Below are positions 1-7,952 of a DNA stretch of 23,844 nucleotides, piece after piece. How positions within the stretch are numbered: the stretch's first letter is position 1; each line of letters starts with the position of its first letter. Under the pieces are notes generated by a model. That model worked only from the letters and a program-made list of their open reading frames with translations, was not told the origin of the DNA and did not search any database. The DNA comes from JACJXF01 sp964349045. GTDB lineage: Bacteria > Bacteroidota > Bacteroidia > Bacteroidales > GCA-2748055. The position numbers and the translations under genes are program-made. The stretch spans positions 1 through 23,844 of the forward strand of contig CAYGFI010000065.1 of the NCBI GenBank assembly GCA_964349045.1, written 5' to 3'.

Positions 1-614
1 TACATCACAGCCTTAGCATCCTTCGGTTTGTTTATGGCTCTTAAAGTAATGACACTAAGTCCTTCCGGAATATGAAGAAGCCCCTTCAGTTCTTTTCGTT
101 CAAAATTTAACCAATCATTAAGCCAACTTGAAGTAACTTCTGTTTTTCCTGTTATACTATTTACAGTCTTTCGGCCGTTATAGTCATAGCCAACATAGCC
201 GTGTGTTTCCTGAGCAACTTCAAAATCAGATCCTTCTGAACCTTGGGCACAGGAATATGTTAAAGCGATCAAGCAATCAAATGATTGAGGTGAGTTTATT
301 GTCCATGATACTGACAGGCCTTCAGCAGTTGTCCAGCCATCAATCCACTGAGCAGGCTGATAATATCGAAAGCCCCATGGCTCAGGAGGATCCCCATTTA
401 TCTCCGCGATATCAGCTCGTAAAAGATTAGCTTTATTAAGATTAATCTTAGTAATAATAGGAAGGAAAAGTTCGTCCCAATCCCTGTCTCTATAATTAGT
501 GTTGACCTTTTTTTCCCTATCCTTATCTGAATGAGAACTTTTACATCCCAGGGATGTTAGAGGAATAATAGCAGGAGCAATGGCGATTGTCTTTAAAAAA
601 TCATTACGTTTCAT
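1..614 (-). CDS. Partial lipoprotein with carbohydrate-binding-like beta-sandwich (3' end outside window)
   Basis: An open frame of 204 codons runs from an ATG at 614 to the window edge without a stop, so only the N-terminal part is visible. It begins MKRNDFLK, a hydrophobic stretch follows, then LTSLGC with Cys24 as the likely lipidated residue. The KRNDFLK start resembles the Tat-type signals of Bacteroidetes periplasmic enzymes but lacks the twin arginine. Residues about 85-204 (motifs SVSWTINSPQSFDCLIALTY, GSEGSDFEV, LHIPEGLSVITLRAINK) read like the ancillary beta-sandwich domain attached to some GH29 and related enzymes; this is from memory. The start lies 18 bp after the stop of the GH29 gene, so the two are probably cotranscribed. 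A catalytic domain may follow beyond the edge. The frame is secure; the function is inference. Confidence 0.75.
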   Translation of the reverse strand, partial: MKRNDFLKTIAIAPAIIPLTSLGCKSSHSDKDREKKVNTNYRDRDWDELFLPIITKINLNKANLLRADIAEINGDPPEPWGFRYYQPAQWIDGWTTAEGLSVSWTINSPQSFDCLIALTYSCAQGSEGSDFEVAQETHGYVGYDYNGRKTVNSITGKTEVTSSWLNDWLNFERKELKGLLHIPEGLSVITLRAINKPKDAKAVM

Positions 615-632
615 TGTTCTATTATTTTAAAA

Positions 633-2285
633 TTAATTATCAATTTCGATTTTAAATACCCATGCATTTTCACAGGGCCTGTTCTTCTCAATTTGCAAAT
701 CAGCAGGAATGAATACATTTAGTTCTCCATTTTTCCAATTCCAATTTAAAGGGCTTCTTTCATAACCAAGCATTTTTATGGAAGAGCCTGCTTTTGGCTT
801 CACTAATAAAGAGGAGAATTTTTTCCCAGGCCAGGCAGAGCATATAGCATAAACAAAACGACCATCCTTACTGCGGGTAAAACGAACATCATTTTCAGAA
901 GTATGTAACCATTTTCTTGTGGCATAAATAGCTTCACCGTTCACATTTAGCCAGGTGCCGATTATCTTAAGCCGCTCTTCTAAAAGTGGGTCCAGTTGTC
1001 CGGTATTTGTGAGATTGGTAATTAAAAGCAAATTACCTCCTCCGGCAACAATATCAAAAAGCATTGTTAATACCTCTTTTGCTGTTCGTACATCACTGTC
1101 GGTTTCCCGCCAGTTGTATCCAAATGAACTACTTAAACCACTACATTCTTCCCATGGGTATTCATAATGCATTTTATTACTTTCCTGATATAAATTCTCA
1201 CTACGATTAAAGTCTCCATGAGGTAGGTGATCAGGTCCCATTCCCAATGTTGGAATTAATCGCGTACAGCCGTATGCATCATTGAATGCTACTTCTTTAC
1301 GATCTTTTGCCTGATTATAATAATAGGCAATTAGGGATCGGGTATTACGTACATCAGCATCGAAGATCCAATCGCCATCTCCCCAGATAAGATCAGGATC
1401 GTATTTGTCGATGAACTCAATAGCTGCAGGATTTATATACTCATTGTAAAAATCACGAACAGGTATTTTTCCTGAAAGCTGCATTCTATTCCATTTTGAT
1501 TCGTCAAAGGGATTAATTTTATAATTTGTATGCGAATTATCTGCAGGGCCATTCCAGGCATGCCATTGTCTTATGTACAGTTGATAGTCATTCCCAATAA
1601 CGGGATACACCCAATCATCTATAGAATAATAAAACCCGAATTTTAAGTCACGCTCTTTAAGAGCATCCATCCATTCTTTGGCAATATCCCTATGTGGGAC
1701 CATTTCCACAGAATTCCGTTTAGTATAACTGGAATTCCATAGACAGTAGCCATCATGATGCTTTAGAAATGGAACCACATATTTCATGCCGGCCTCCATG
1801 GCAACCTCTGCAAGATAATCAGCATTAAAATCGTTTGCAGAAAACATCGGAATAAAATCATCTGCTCTAAAATCTTCTCCCCAAAATTTGTCATGATACT
1901 CCTTTGTGTCAGTATTCATGCGCCACAAATACCAATCAGGATAACCGGAAGGAGCATAAGCAGGAATACTATACAAACCCCAGTCAACAAACATTCCAAA
2001 CTTAGCATCTAAAAACCATTCAGGAGCTGAATGATTATCAAGAGATTCCCAGGTAGGCTTATAGCTACCCATTCTTGAATTTATTTGGTTGATGCGAGCC
2101 ATCTCCATTGATGCCTTTACCATTACTTCATCCGAATATTTTTCCATCAAGAATTGTGCTGATGGAGATATATACGGTATAAAGTCACTAGGTCTAACAG
2201 GTTGTGGTGCCTGAGCATCCATCTTTATGGCGGTCCCGTAAATTGATAAGAAAAATATCACGAGTGAAAATATTTCTTTATTCAT
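633..2285 (-). CDS. GH29 alpha-L-fucosidase-like glycoside hydrolase
   Basis: This 550-residue secreted enzyme belongs to GH29, which removes alpha-linked L-fucose by a retaining mechanism. A signal peptide covers about residues 1-25 (cleavage near DAQA). The barrel spans roughly 80-445 and a C-terminal beta-sandwich of Fucosidase_C type about 455-550. Family motifs are KFGMFVDWGLYSIPA (95-109), KHHDGYCLW (175-183), DPDLIWGDGDW (296-306, Asp303 the likely nucleophile) and YPWEECSG (376-383). Two usual fucose contacts look changed: the His of the FxHWG motif is Asp101, and the NDR motif reads NDA (335-337), so the substrate may not be plain fucose. The gene follows susD after 481 bp and precedes a lipoprotein by 18 bp, so it is part of the PUL. 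A TACCTTTA sequence at 2310-2317 could be its -7 box, without a clear -33. Family assignment is firm; specificity is open. Confidence 0.88.
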   Translation of the reverse strand: MNKEIFSLVIFFLSIYGTAIKMDAQAPQPVRPSDFIPYISPSAQFLMEKYSDEVMVKASMEMARINQINSRMGSYKPTWESLDNHSAPEWFLDAKFGMFVDWGLYSIPAYAPSGYPDWYLWRMNTDTKEYHDKFWGEDFRADDFIPMFSANDFNADYLAEVAMEAGMKYVVPFLKHHDGYCLWNSSYTKRNSVEMVPHRDIAKEWMDALKERDLKFGFYYSIDDWVYPVIGNDYQLYIRQWHAWNGPADNSHTNYKINPFDESKWNRMQLSGKIPVRDFYNEYINPAAIEFIDKYDPDLIWGDGDWIFDADVRNTRSLIAYYYNQAKDRKEVAFNDAYGCTRLIPTLGMGPDHLPHGDFNRSENLYQESNKMHYEYPWEECSGLSSSFGYNWRETDSDVRTAKEVLTMLFDIVAGGGNLLLITNLTNTGQLDPLLEERLKIIGTWLNVNGEAIYATRKWLHTSENDVRFTRSKDGRFVYAICSAWPGKKFSSLLVKPKAGSSIKMLGYERSPLNWNWKNGELNVFIPADLQIEKNRPCENAWVFKIEIDN

Positions 2286-2766
2286 TTCTATTGATTTTTA
2301 AGATTGGTATAAAGGTAAATTTAAGTTCTTGTCATATAAGCTTTAACTTCGATAATCTTTCTTAATATAACAATATCATATTACACGGTTAAACATTAGA
2401 AGTTTGCCAGTTCATCAACAATTAAAATTACTATTATTGCGGTATTAGTCTTTATGTAATATTGCCAGACCTTTTTACCATTCCTATAGAACTGTTTTAA
2501 TTAATGGCATTATAGAATATCAATGTTGTCCTGGTAAAATATGCAAAAATCTATACAACACGCATTTTTATTACGTTCCTACGGAACTAAACAATCATCG
2601 GGTTACTTTTTACTCTACCAATATTTCGTCCCGCTGGGACAGTCCCTTTTGTGGCAGAATATAGGTAGAGAGCAAATACGAATTATAAAAAATCCCTTTA
2701 GGGACGTTATAATATTTCCCCGAACACCAGTGATAGAATATATATAATTATCAAATTGGCATAGTT
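2286..2766. other. Intergenic region between susD and GH29 gene
   Basis: This 481-bp gap splits susD from the GH29 gene. The left half is AT-rich with no clear gene; TACCTTTA (minus, 2310-2317) is one base off the TAnnTTTG box and could start the GH29 transcript. The right half (about 2541-2747) carries the hairpin repeat described separately. I see no copy of the CACGTG operator here, so if the GH29 gene is LacI-controlled it would be by read-through from susC/susD. Confidence 0.6.
2575..2704. repeat. Three-hairpin intergenic repeat element
   Basis: Three short palindromes follow each other: GTTCCTACGGAAC (2575-2587), GTCCCGCTGGGAC (2628-2640) and TCCCTTTAGGGA (2693-2704). The middle one sits inside a longer imperfect inverted repeat, CTCTACCAATATT (2613-2625) against AATATAGGTAGAG (2658-2670), one mismatch in 13. 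The layout and wording resemble interspersed intergenic repeats I recall from Bacteroidetes genomes. An open frame over it (2541-2747) is best read as a by-product of the repeat. It could fold in the mRNA between susD and the GH29 gene and affect stability or termination. Confidence 0.65.
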
Positions 2767-4332
2767 CTAATATCCATCATTTTGTTCAACACCAGTAACA
2801 TCAATTTCATATTGTGGTATTGGTAAAAGATAATTCCGGTCTGCATGGAAAACCATGTCGCCAAGTTTTATATAAGTGCCATTATAGGTAACCTCACCAG
2901 TATTCATATCAACTGTTCCATCAGGATCTCCATAAATAGGGCCATTTAAGGCAGTTGGTCCAATATCCCATCTTTTAATATCCCAATATCTTAGTCCTTC
3001 CATGGCCAATTCAACTCTTCGCTCTCTTCGAACAATATCTTTTGTAAGTTCATCAACAGGAGGTAGATTTCCTCTTTCTCTCAGTTCATTTATTAAAGGA
3101 AGTGCAATATCCAAATTTTTGTTAAGTTCAACTGCCGCCTCAGCATAAGTGAGATACATCTCCGCTAATCGTATGATCATTACATTAACACCATTTGATT
3201 GCATTTCAGAAATAGGAATTGGAATAACATATTTCATTAGGTTTGAACCTCCTCTCGGGCCATTTCCATCTGCATGATAGTCAGGGTTTTGAGATCCATC
3301 AGGTAAGTTACGATCCAGAGAGTTATGTATTTTTCCACCGAATAATTGACCAGGATGAACAAATGTCGCAGAAAGCCGGACATCCCGGTTTTCCCAAGGT
3401 CGTTCAGGAACATACCCAGATGTTGGATCATCAATCGTTTTACCAAGGATGGTTTCATAAGCATCATTTAGACTTTTTGTCGCACTAAGACTGGAAAAAC
3501 CTCCCCATGACCATGGTTGAATCATTTGCGGGATGAAAATGCCTGTTATAAAACCATTTGCATGATTTAATGAAAAAATTGCTTCTTTATTTGTATTACT
3601 ATTCTCCGGTAAAAATAGGCTTCGGTAGTCAGAATGCAACTCATAATTCATGTCGATAACTTTTTTGGCATCGGTCATTGCATCATCGTATCTACCCATG
3701 TATAATTCTAACCTTGCTTTTAGTGCTATCGCTGCTCCTGAGGTAATTCGTCCCCCAGATTCAGCATTGGTTTTAATGGGAAGGATTTTACTAATCTCCT
3801 CCAATTCATTAAGGATAAATGTTTGTACTTCTTCTACCGGTGTGCGAGGTAAGTTGAAATTAGATGGTACCAATTCTGTAATCAGAGGAACGTCTCCAAA
3901 CGATTGAGTTTTCAGAAAATATTGATAGGCTCTTAGAAAACGAACCTCTGCCTTATATAATTCACGAATAGGTTCATCCATATCTACTTTTTCTATATTG
4001 GTAAGGAAACTATTATATCTCCTTACTTTTGTGTTATTATAGTCACTTGCTTGGACTACGTTTAATTGATCAGTGGATAAGAAACTCCCATTTTGAAGTT
4101 TTTTCCATGAAAAATGCTGATCGTAAGCATTATCTGCAGCAGCATCAAAGTAAAGTATACTAAAGTACCATTCGAAGTAATTATAGCAACCTACTAAAGC
4201 TAAATGGGCGTCCTCCGGTGTTTTCCAGAATGTTGCGTCTGACAAATTATCTTTTGGTACAACATCGAGAAAATCATCACTACAAGTGCTTAACAGGAAG
4301 ATAGTTGTGATTCCAATTATATATTTTTTCAT
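2767..4332 (-). CDS. SusD/RagB-family outer-membrane glycan-binding lipoprotein
   Basis: A 521-residue SusD-like protein, the surface lid that binds glycan and delivers it to its SusC partner. The lipoprotein signal is short, with lipobox LSTC and Cys17, followed by SDDFLDVVPKD, the usual SusD start. The body is the helical TPR-like SusD fold; RLAEMYLTYAEAAVELN and the RRERRVELAMEGLRYWDIKRW stretch near the C-terminus are typical family signatures. Length is normal. It starts 4 bp after the susC stop, so the pair is translated from one mRNA. The bound glycan cannot be read from sequence; the neighbouring GH29 gene suggests a fucose-like terminal sugar. Confidence 0.95.
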   Translation of the reverse strand: MKKYIIGITTIFLLSTCSDDFLDVVPKDNLSDATFWKTPEDAHLALVGCYNYFEWYFSILYFDAAADNAYDQHFSWKKLQNGSFLSTDQLNVVQASDYNNTKVRRYNSFLTNIEKVDMDEPIRELYKAEVRFLRAYQYFLKTQSFGDVPLITELVPSNFNLPRTPVEEVQTFILNELEEISKILPIKTNAESGGRITSGAAIALKARLELYMGRYDDAMTDAKKVIDMNYELHSDYRSLFLPENSNTNKEAIFSLNHANGFITGIFIPQMIQPWSWGGFSSLSATKSLNDAYETILGKTIDDPTSGYVPERPWENRDVRLSATFVHPGQLFGGKIHNSLDRNLPDGSQNPDYHADGNGPRGGSNLMKYVIPIPISEMQSNGVNVMIIRLAEMYLTYAEAAVELNKNLDIALPLINELRERGNLPPVDELTKDIVRRERRVELAMEGLRYWDIKRWDIGPTALNGPIYGDPDGTVDMNTGEVTYNGTYIKLGDMVFHADRNYLLPIPQYEIDVTGVEQNDGY

Positions 4333-4336
4333 GGCT

Positions 4337-7300
4337 TTAAAAATTAATGTTTAAACCAAAGGCATTAAATTGTATTATAGGGTATGACCAATGAGCATTT
4401 CCCACAGAGATTTCAGGATCATAACTTTCCGGAAAAGATGTAAATGTCAACAGGTTTTGAGCATTATAGAATACTCTTACACTTGATAATTTAATCTTGT
4501 TTAAGGTTTTTGCAGGAATTGTATAACCAATCTGAAGATTTTTTAATCTCAGATAGCTCGCATTTGATACCCAAAAGGAACTGAATACAGCATTATGATG
4601 GCTATCCCCTCCAAGCAATGTCCTGGGATAAACTCCTTCTTTAACAACTTTTCCATTTTCAACTATAGTACGGTCCATTTGTGATTCAAAAACTGCACCA
4701 TCGGTATCTTTGAATGGAAACATGGACATTATCCCCATGGTAGTATAGCCATTTGCCACTCCCTGGAAAAAGGCCGTCAGATCAAAGCTTTTGTAGGATA
4801 GACCAATATTAAGTCCAAAAGTGAGCTCAGGGATTGAATTACCTAATATAACACGATCCTTACTATCTATTACATTGTCGTTATTCTGATTTTTAAATTT
4901 AAAATCTCCTGCTTTAACAGGCGTTCCAGGTATATGGGGAGAAGAAGTCGCTTCTTCATCAGTCTGAAAAAAACCAATTACCTCATACCCATAGAATGAA
5001 TCCCATGATTCTCCTTCTTTTCGAATGGAAGTTCCATCATACCTGTAACCCCATATTTTTCCAAGAGATTCGTAAGGATATTTTTCCACGGTATTATTGT
5101 TATAGGCTACATTTACAGAAATATTGTAATGAAAATCTTTCATAGCATTTTTATGACCTACCTGAAATTCGATTCCTTTATTTCTCATAGCTCCAGAATT
5201 TACAATTGGTGCGGGCAACCCATACAAAGCTGATACGGGTATACTAGTTAAAATATTATCAGTGTAGCGGTCATAGTAATCCATTGAAACGGAAAGTAAA
5301 TTATTATTAAATAAATCCGCATCAATACCTATATCAATCATTGTAGATGTTTCCCAATGTATGTCCGGAACATTGGACGCAATCTGCGCAGCACCGCTAC
5401 TCATTGTACCACCAAAAGGATAATCAAGTCCTAAAGCTATTTTAGCCAGGTAGGTATAATCAGGAATTCTGTCATTACCCAACATACCCCATGATCCTCT
5501 TAGTTTTAGGTTATTAATCCATGTTACATCCTCAAGAAAATTTTCTTCAGATAGTCTCCATCCAAATGAAAAAGATGGGAAATTACCCCAACGATAATCA
5601 GATGCAAATTTGGAAGAGCCGTCCCGTCTGAGATTTGCTTCAAACAAGTATCGTTCATCATAATTATAATTTATCCTTCCAAAATAAGAACCAAGTCTAA
5701 CATCAGTTGTGATACCGCTTGTTGTCATGCCAGAAGTTGACCCTGCATTGATTTGATCCAATAAATTTGAAGGGAAGTCACTTCTATACATAGTATTAGT
5801 TTTATACTCGTCTGCCTGCCTCGATACCCCTAACATCCCTGTAAATTTATGCCTATCAATTGTCTTGTTGTAAGTCAAATAACTTTGCAGGTTGACTGAA
5901 GCGTTTCGGATATAATTATCTCTTACTTGGGCTGGCCCCACTTCAGGTCCATTACTGTATTTGAACTTAATATAGTGCTCCTTACTATCCAGAAATGTGT
6001 AATCAACACCAATTAAGCCTTTTAGTGTTAAACCGGGGAGTAAATTCAATTCACCAAATGTGCTTACCAAAGCATGAGAATTATTGGACCTGATATTACC
6101 TCCCTGATCAATTAATGCAACTAAATTCTGATTACCAAGTGACACATATTCTCCTTCTTCATTTGTGACGGGCTTAGTCGGCGGCGTATTATTTGCCATT
6201 TGAAAGAAAACATCAAATCCTGTTCCTAATAAAGTTGCAGCAGGTTCGGATGTTTCACTATTTGAAAAACTTCCATTCATGCCAACTGAAAACCAATCTG
6301 TTACTCGGCTGTCTAAATTTAGTCTCAAGTTATACCTTTCAAAATCGGATGCGTTCTCGCGTATAATTCCATTTTGATCAAAATAACCCAATGATAAAGA
6401 ATAACGGGAAGCTTCGGTTCCTCCGGATACATTCAAAGTATGATCCTGAGTAAAACCAGATCCTTGAAATAGTAAATCTACCCAATCAGTATTGGGGTAA
6501 TTATATGGATCAACACCTGATTCAAACTTACTTATTTCCTCTTCCGTGAAACCAGGACTGATGCCCTCATTAATGCATGCTTCATTAAATAATTTTGCAT
6601 AATCCGCGGATGAAACATGTTTTGGAAGTCTTACTGGGTCTTGCCAGCCGAAGGAAGTATTAAAACTAACTTTTACAGCACCAACCTTTCCTCTTTTTGT
6701 TGTAATCAATATAACACCATTACTTCCCCGTGTCCCATATATTGATGCAGATGCAGCATCTTTCAAAACGGTCAGACTTTCAATATCATCAGGATTAATG
6801 TCTTCCATTGATGATTCTATACCATCTACGAGAATCAATGGACTTGAATTATTCATAGTGCCCAAACCGCGCACAAGAATTTGTGTGTTAGGTTTTCCAG
6901 GTTGCCCAGACGATTGTGTAATAAAAACGCCGGGCAGCCGACCTTGCATAAGTGCTGCTGCACTTGTTCCCACCATACCTTCTATTTCTTGCCCCTGAAC
7001 TGAGCTAACAGATCCTGTGATGTTAACTTTTTTTTGTGATCCATAACCTATAATAACTACTTCCTCAAGACCAAATACATCTGGTTGTAAGGTAAAATTT
7101 AAAATGGTCTGACCAGAAACTTGAATTTCCTGAGTTAAATATCCAACCATTGATATGACAAGAACTGTTGTTGAAGGATCAGATACCTGGATTGTATATT
7201 CACCCTCCATATTAGTAATAGTTCCCTTAATTGAACCTTTAATCATAATGCTTACTCCCGGTAATGGGACACCTGTTTCATCCAGGACTTTCCCGGATAT

Positions 7301-7459
7301 AGGATGCTCTTGTAATATTCCACTTTGCGATTCAGAGTTTGAAGCATGGACGTTCAATCCTAAAAAAAGAAACATACATGCTAAAAGACTAATTATCCGA
7401 TAAAATTTTAAACGAAAATCGAATGAATTCCGCTTTCTAAATTTTTGATTCTTTTTCAT
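4337..7459 (-). CDS. SusC/RagA-family TonB-dependent outer-membrane transporter
   Basis: A 1040-residue transporter that moves oligosaccharides across the outer membrane using TonB energy. Order of parts: signal peptide about 1-39 (ending NVHA), carboxypeptidase-D regulatory-like domain about 53-125 (ISGKVLDETGVPLPGVSI), TonB-box-like LEEVVIIGYG (131-140), plug domain with PLILVDGIES and DIESLTVLKDAASASIYGTR, then the beta-barrel up to the terminal Phe (ending FGLNINF). There is no FecR-interacting STN domain in the N-terminus, which fits control by the adjacent LacI-type regulator instead of an ECF sigma/anti-sigma pair. It lies first in the susC-susD unit, with a long leader holding a strong hairpin. 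Confidence 0.96.
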   Translation of the reverse strand: MKKNQKFRKRNSFDFRLKFYRIISLLACMFLFLGLNVHASNSESQSGILQEHPISGKVLDETGVPLPGVSIMIKGSIKGTITNMEGEYTIQVSDPSTTVLVISMVGYLTQEIQVSGQTILNFTLQPDVFGLEEVVIIGYGSQKKVNITGSVSSVQGQEIEGMVGTSAAALMQGRLPGVFITQSSGQPGKPNTQILVRGLGTMNNSSPLILVDGIESSMEDINPDDIESLTVLKDAASASIYGTRGSNGVILITTKRGKVGAVKVSFNTSFGWQDPVRLPKHVSSADYAKLFNEACINEGISPGFTEEEISKFESGVDPYNYPNTDWVDLLFQGSGFTQDHTLNVSGGTEASRYSLSLGYFDQNGIIRENASDFERYNLRLNLDSRVTDWFSVGMNGSFSNSETSEPAATLLGTGFDVFFQMANNTPPTKPVTNEEGEYVSLGNQNLVALIDQGGNIRSNNSHALVSTFGELNLLPGLTLKGLIGVDYTFLDSKEHYIKFKYSNGPEVGPAQVRDNYIRNASVNLQSYLTYNKTIDRHKFTGMLGVSRQADEYKTNTMYRSDFPSNLLDQINAGSTSGMTTSGITTDVRLGSYFGRINYNYDERYLFEANLRRDGSSKFASDYRWGNFPSFSFGWRLSEENFLEDVTWINNLKLRGSWGMLGNDRIPDYTYLAKIALGLDYPFGGTMSSGAAQIASNVPDIHWETSTMIDIGIDADLFNNNLLSVSMDYYDRYTDNILTSIPVSALYGLPAPIVNSGAMRNKGIEFQVGHKNAMKDFHYNISVNVAYNNNTVEKYPYESLGKIWGYRYDGTSIRKEGESWDSFYGYEVIGFFQTDEEATSSPHIPGTPVKAGDFKFKNQNNDNVIDSKDRVILGNSIPELTFGLNIGLSYKSFDLTAFFQGVANGYTTMGIMSMFPFKDTDGAVFESQMDRTIVENGKVVKEGVYPRTLLGGDSHHNAVFSSFWVSNASYLRLKNLQIGYTIPAKTLNKIKLSSVRVFYNAQNLLTFTSFPESYDPEISVGNAHWSYPIIQFNAFGLNINF

Positions 7460-7738
7460 GTTGAATAGTTTTAAGATTAGCTTTTTAAAGAAATTTGAGA
7501 TAACAGAGAATTGTACTTAAAAAGAGTTTCGTTGATGATTACTTTTGTTGTTTAGGGGACTGAGTTGTTTCATAAGTTGATTTTTTATAAAGATGATTAT
7601 TAGGGATTATATCATAGCACATACATCCTTGGCAGTTTGACTTTACCAGATATTCAACTTGTCGATTTTTTAAATATATCCTGGTTTATATTGATTTTTA
7701 AGCTGGTACAATTAGTTTATTAAAAAAGTGTTGTAATA

Positions 7739-7772
7739 AGCACTTTCCTTTTCCCAAGAAAAGGAAAGTGCT
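7739..7772 (-). terminator. Perfect 15-bp hairpin in susC leader (lacI terminator or attenuator)
   Basis: AGCACTTTCCTTTTC (7739-7753) pairs perfectly with GAAAAGGAAAGTGCT (7758-7772) around a 4-nt loop. On the minus strand it is followed, 10 nt later, by CACTTTTTT. AAAGUG from the 3' arm can alternatively pair with that CACUUU, giving a small hairpin ahead of a U-run. It may end lacI read-through or act as a switch in the susC leader; the sequence alone does not decide between these. Confidence 0.5.
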
Positions 7773-7803
7773 AAATTAACTCCAACTAAATTGAAACTAA
7801 ATA

Positions 7804-7811
7804 CAAACCTA
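7804..7811 (-). promoter_or_regulatory. Possible -7 box of susC promoter
   Basis: Reads TAGGTTTG on the minus strand, an exact TAnnTTTG match to the Bacteroidetes -7 box. The -33 box is weak (TTTA at 7829-7832 with 17-bp spacing). It lies between the CACGTG operator and the leader hairpin and would start transcription near 7797. Confidence 0.35.
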
Positions 7812-7891
7812 AAACCTGAACCCTTAACTAAATTAACTCTATTCCTATTATACATTGTTCAAATATGTTATTCAACTTTGGAATATGTTAC

Positions 7892-7917
7892 AAATATTTC
7901 TCACGTGAGAAATATTT
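7892..7917. promoter_or_regulatory. LacI-type operator O1 (26-bp perfect palindrome)
   Basis: A perfect 26-bp palindrome centred on CACGTG between 7904 and 7905; its inner 18 bp are ATTTCTCACGTGAGAAAT, with AAAT/ATTT extensions on each side. A central CG step is typical of LacI-family operators. The same 18-bp core occurs before lacI. It is upstream of susC and just after the lacI stop. Confidence 0.8.
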
Positions 7918-7952
7918 TTCAAACATTTTTACGAACATTTCATATAAATTTA

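Larger units (their letters stand above)
7460..7952. other. Long susC leader / regulatory region
   Basis: The 493 bp between lacI and susC hold, from susC outward: about 270 bp of AT-rich leader without a clear gene, a 15-bp perfect hairpin (7739-7772), a possible promoter (7804-7811), a direct repeat AATATGTTA at 7862-7870 and 7882-7890 (20 bp apart), and the 26-bp operator palindrome (7892-7917). If the promoter guess is right, susC mRNA has an untranslated leader of about 340 nt. Confidence 0.6.

Noticed and set aside
2541..2747. 68-codon open frame on the plus strand
   Set aside because: It lies entirely over the hairpin repeat; its peptide follows the repeat units and it has no promoter or ribosome site.
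2286..2766. A CRISPR array suggested by the spaced palindromes
   Set aside because: The three palindromes differ in sequence and the spacers are uneven; there are no identical repeats or cas genes.
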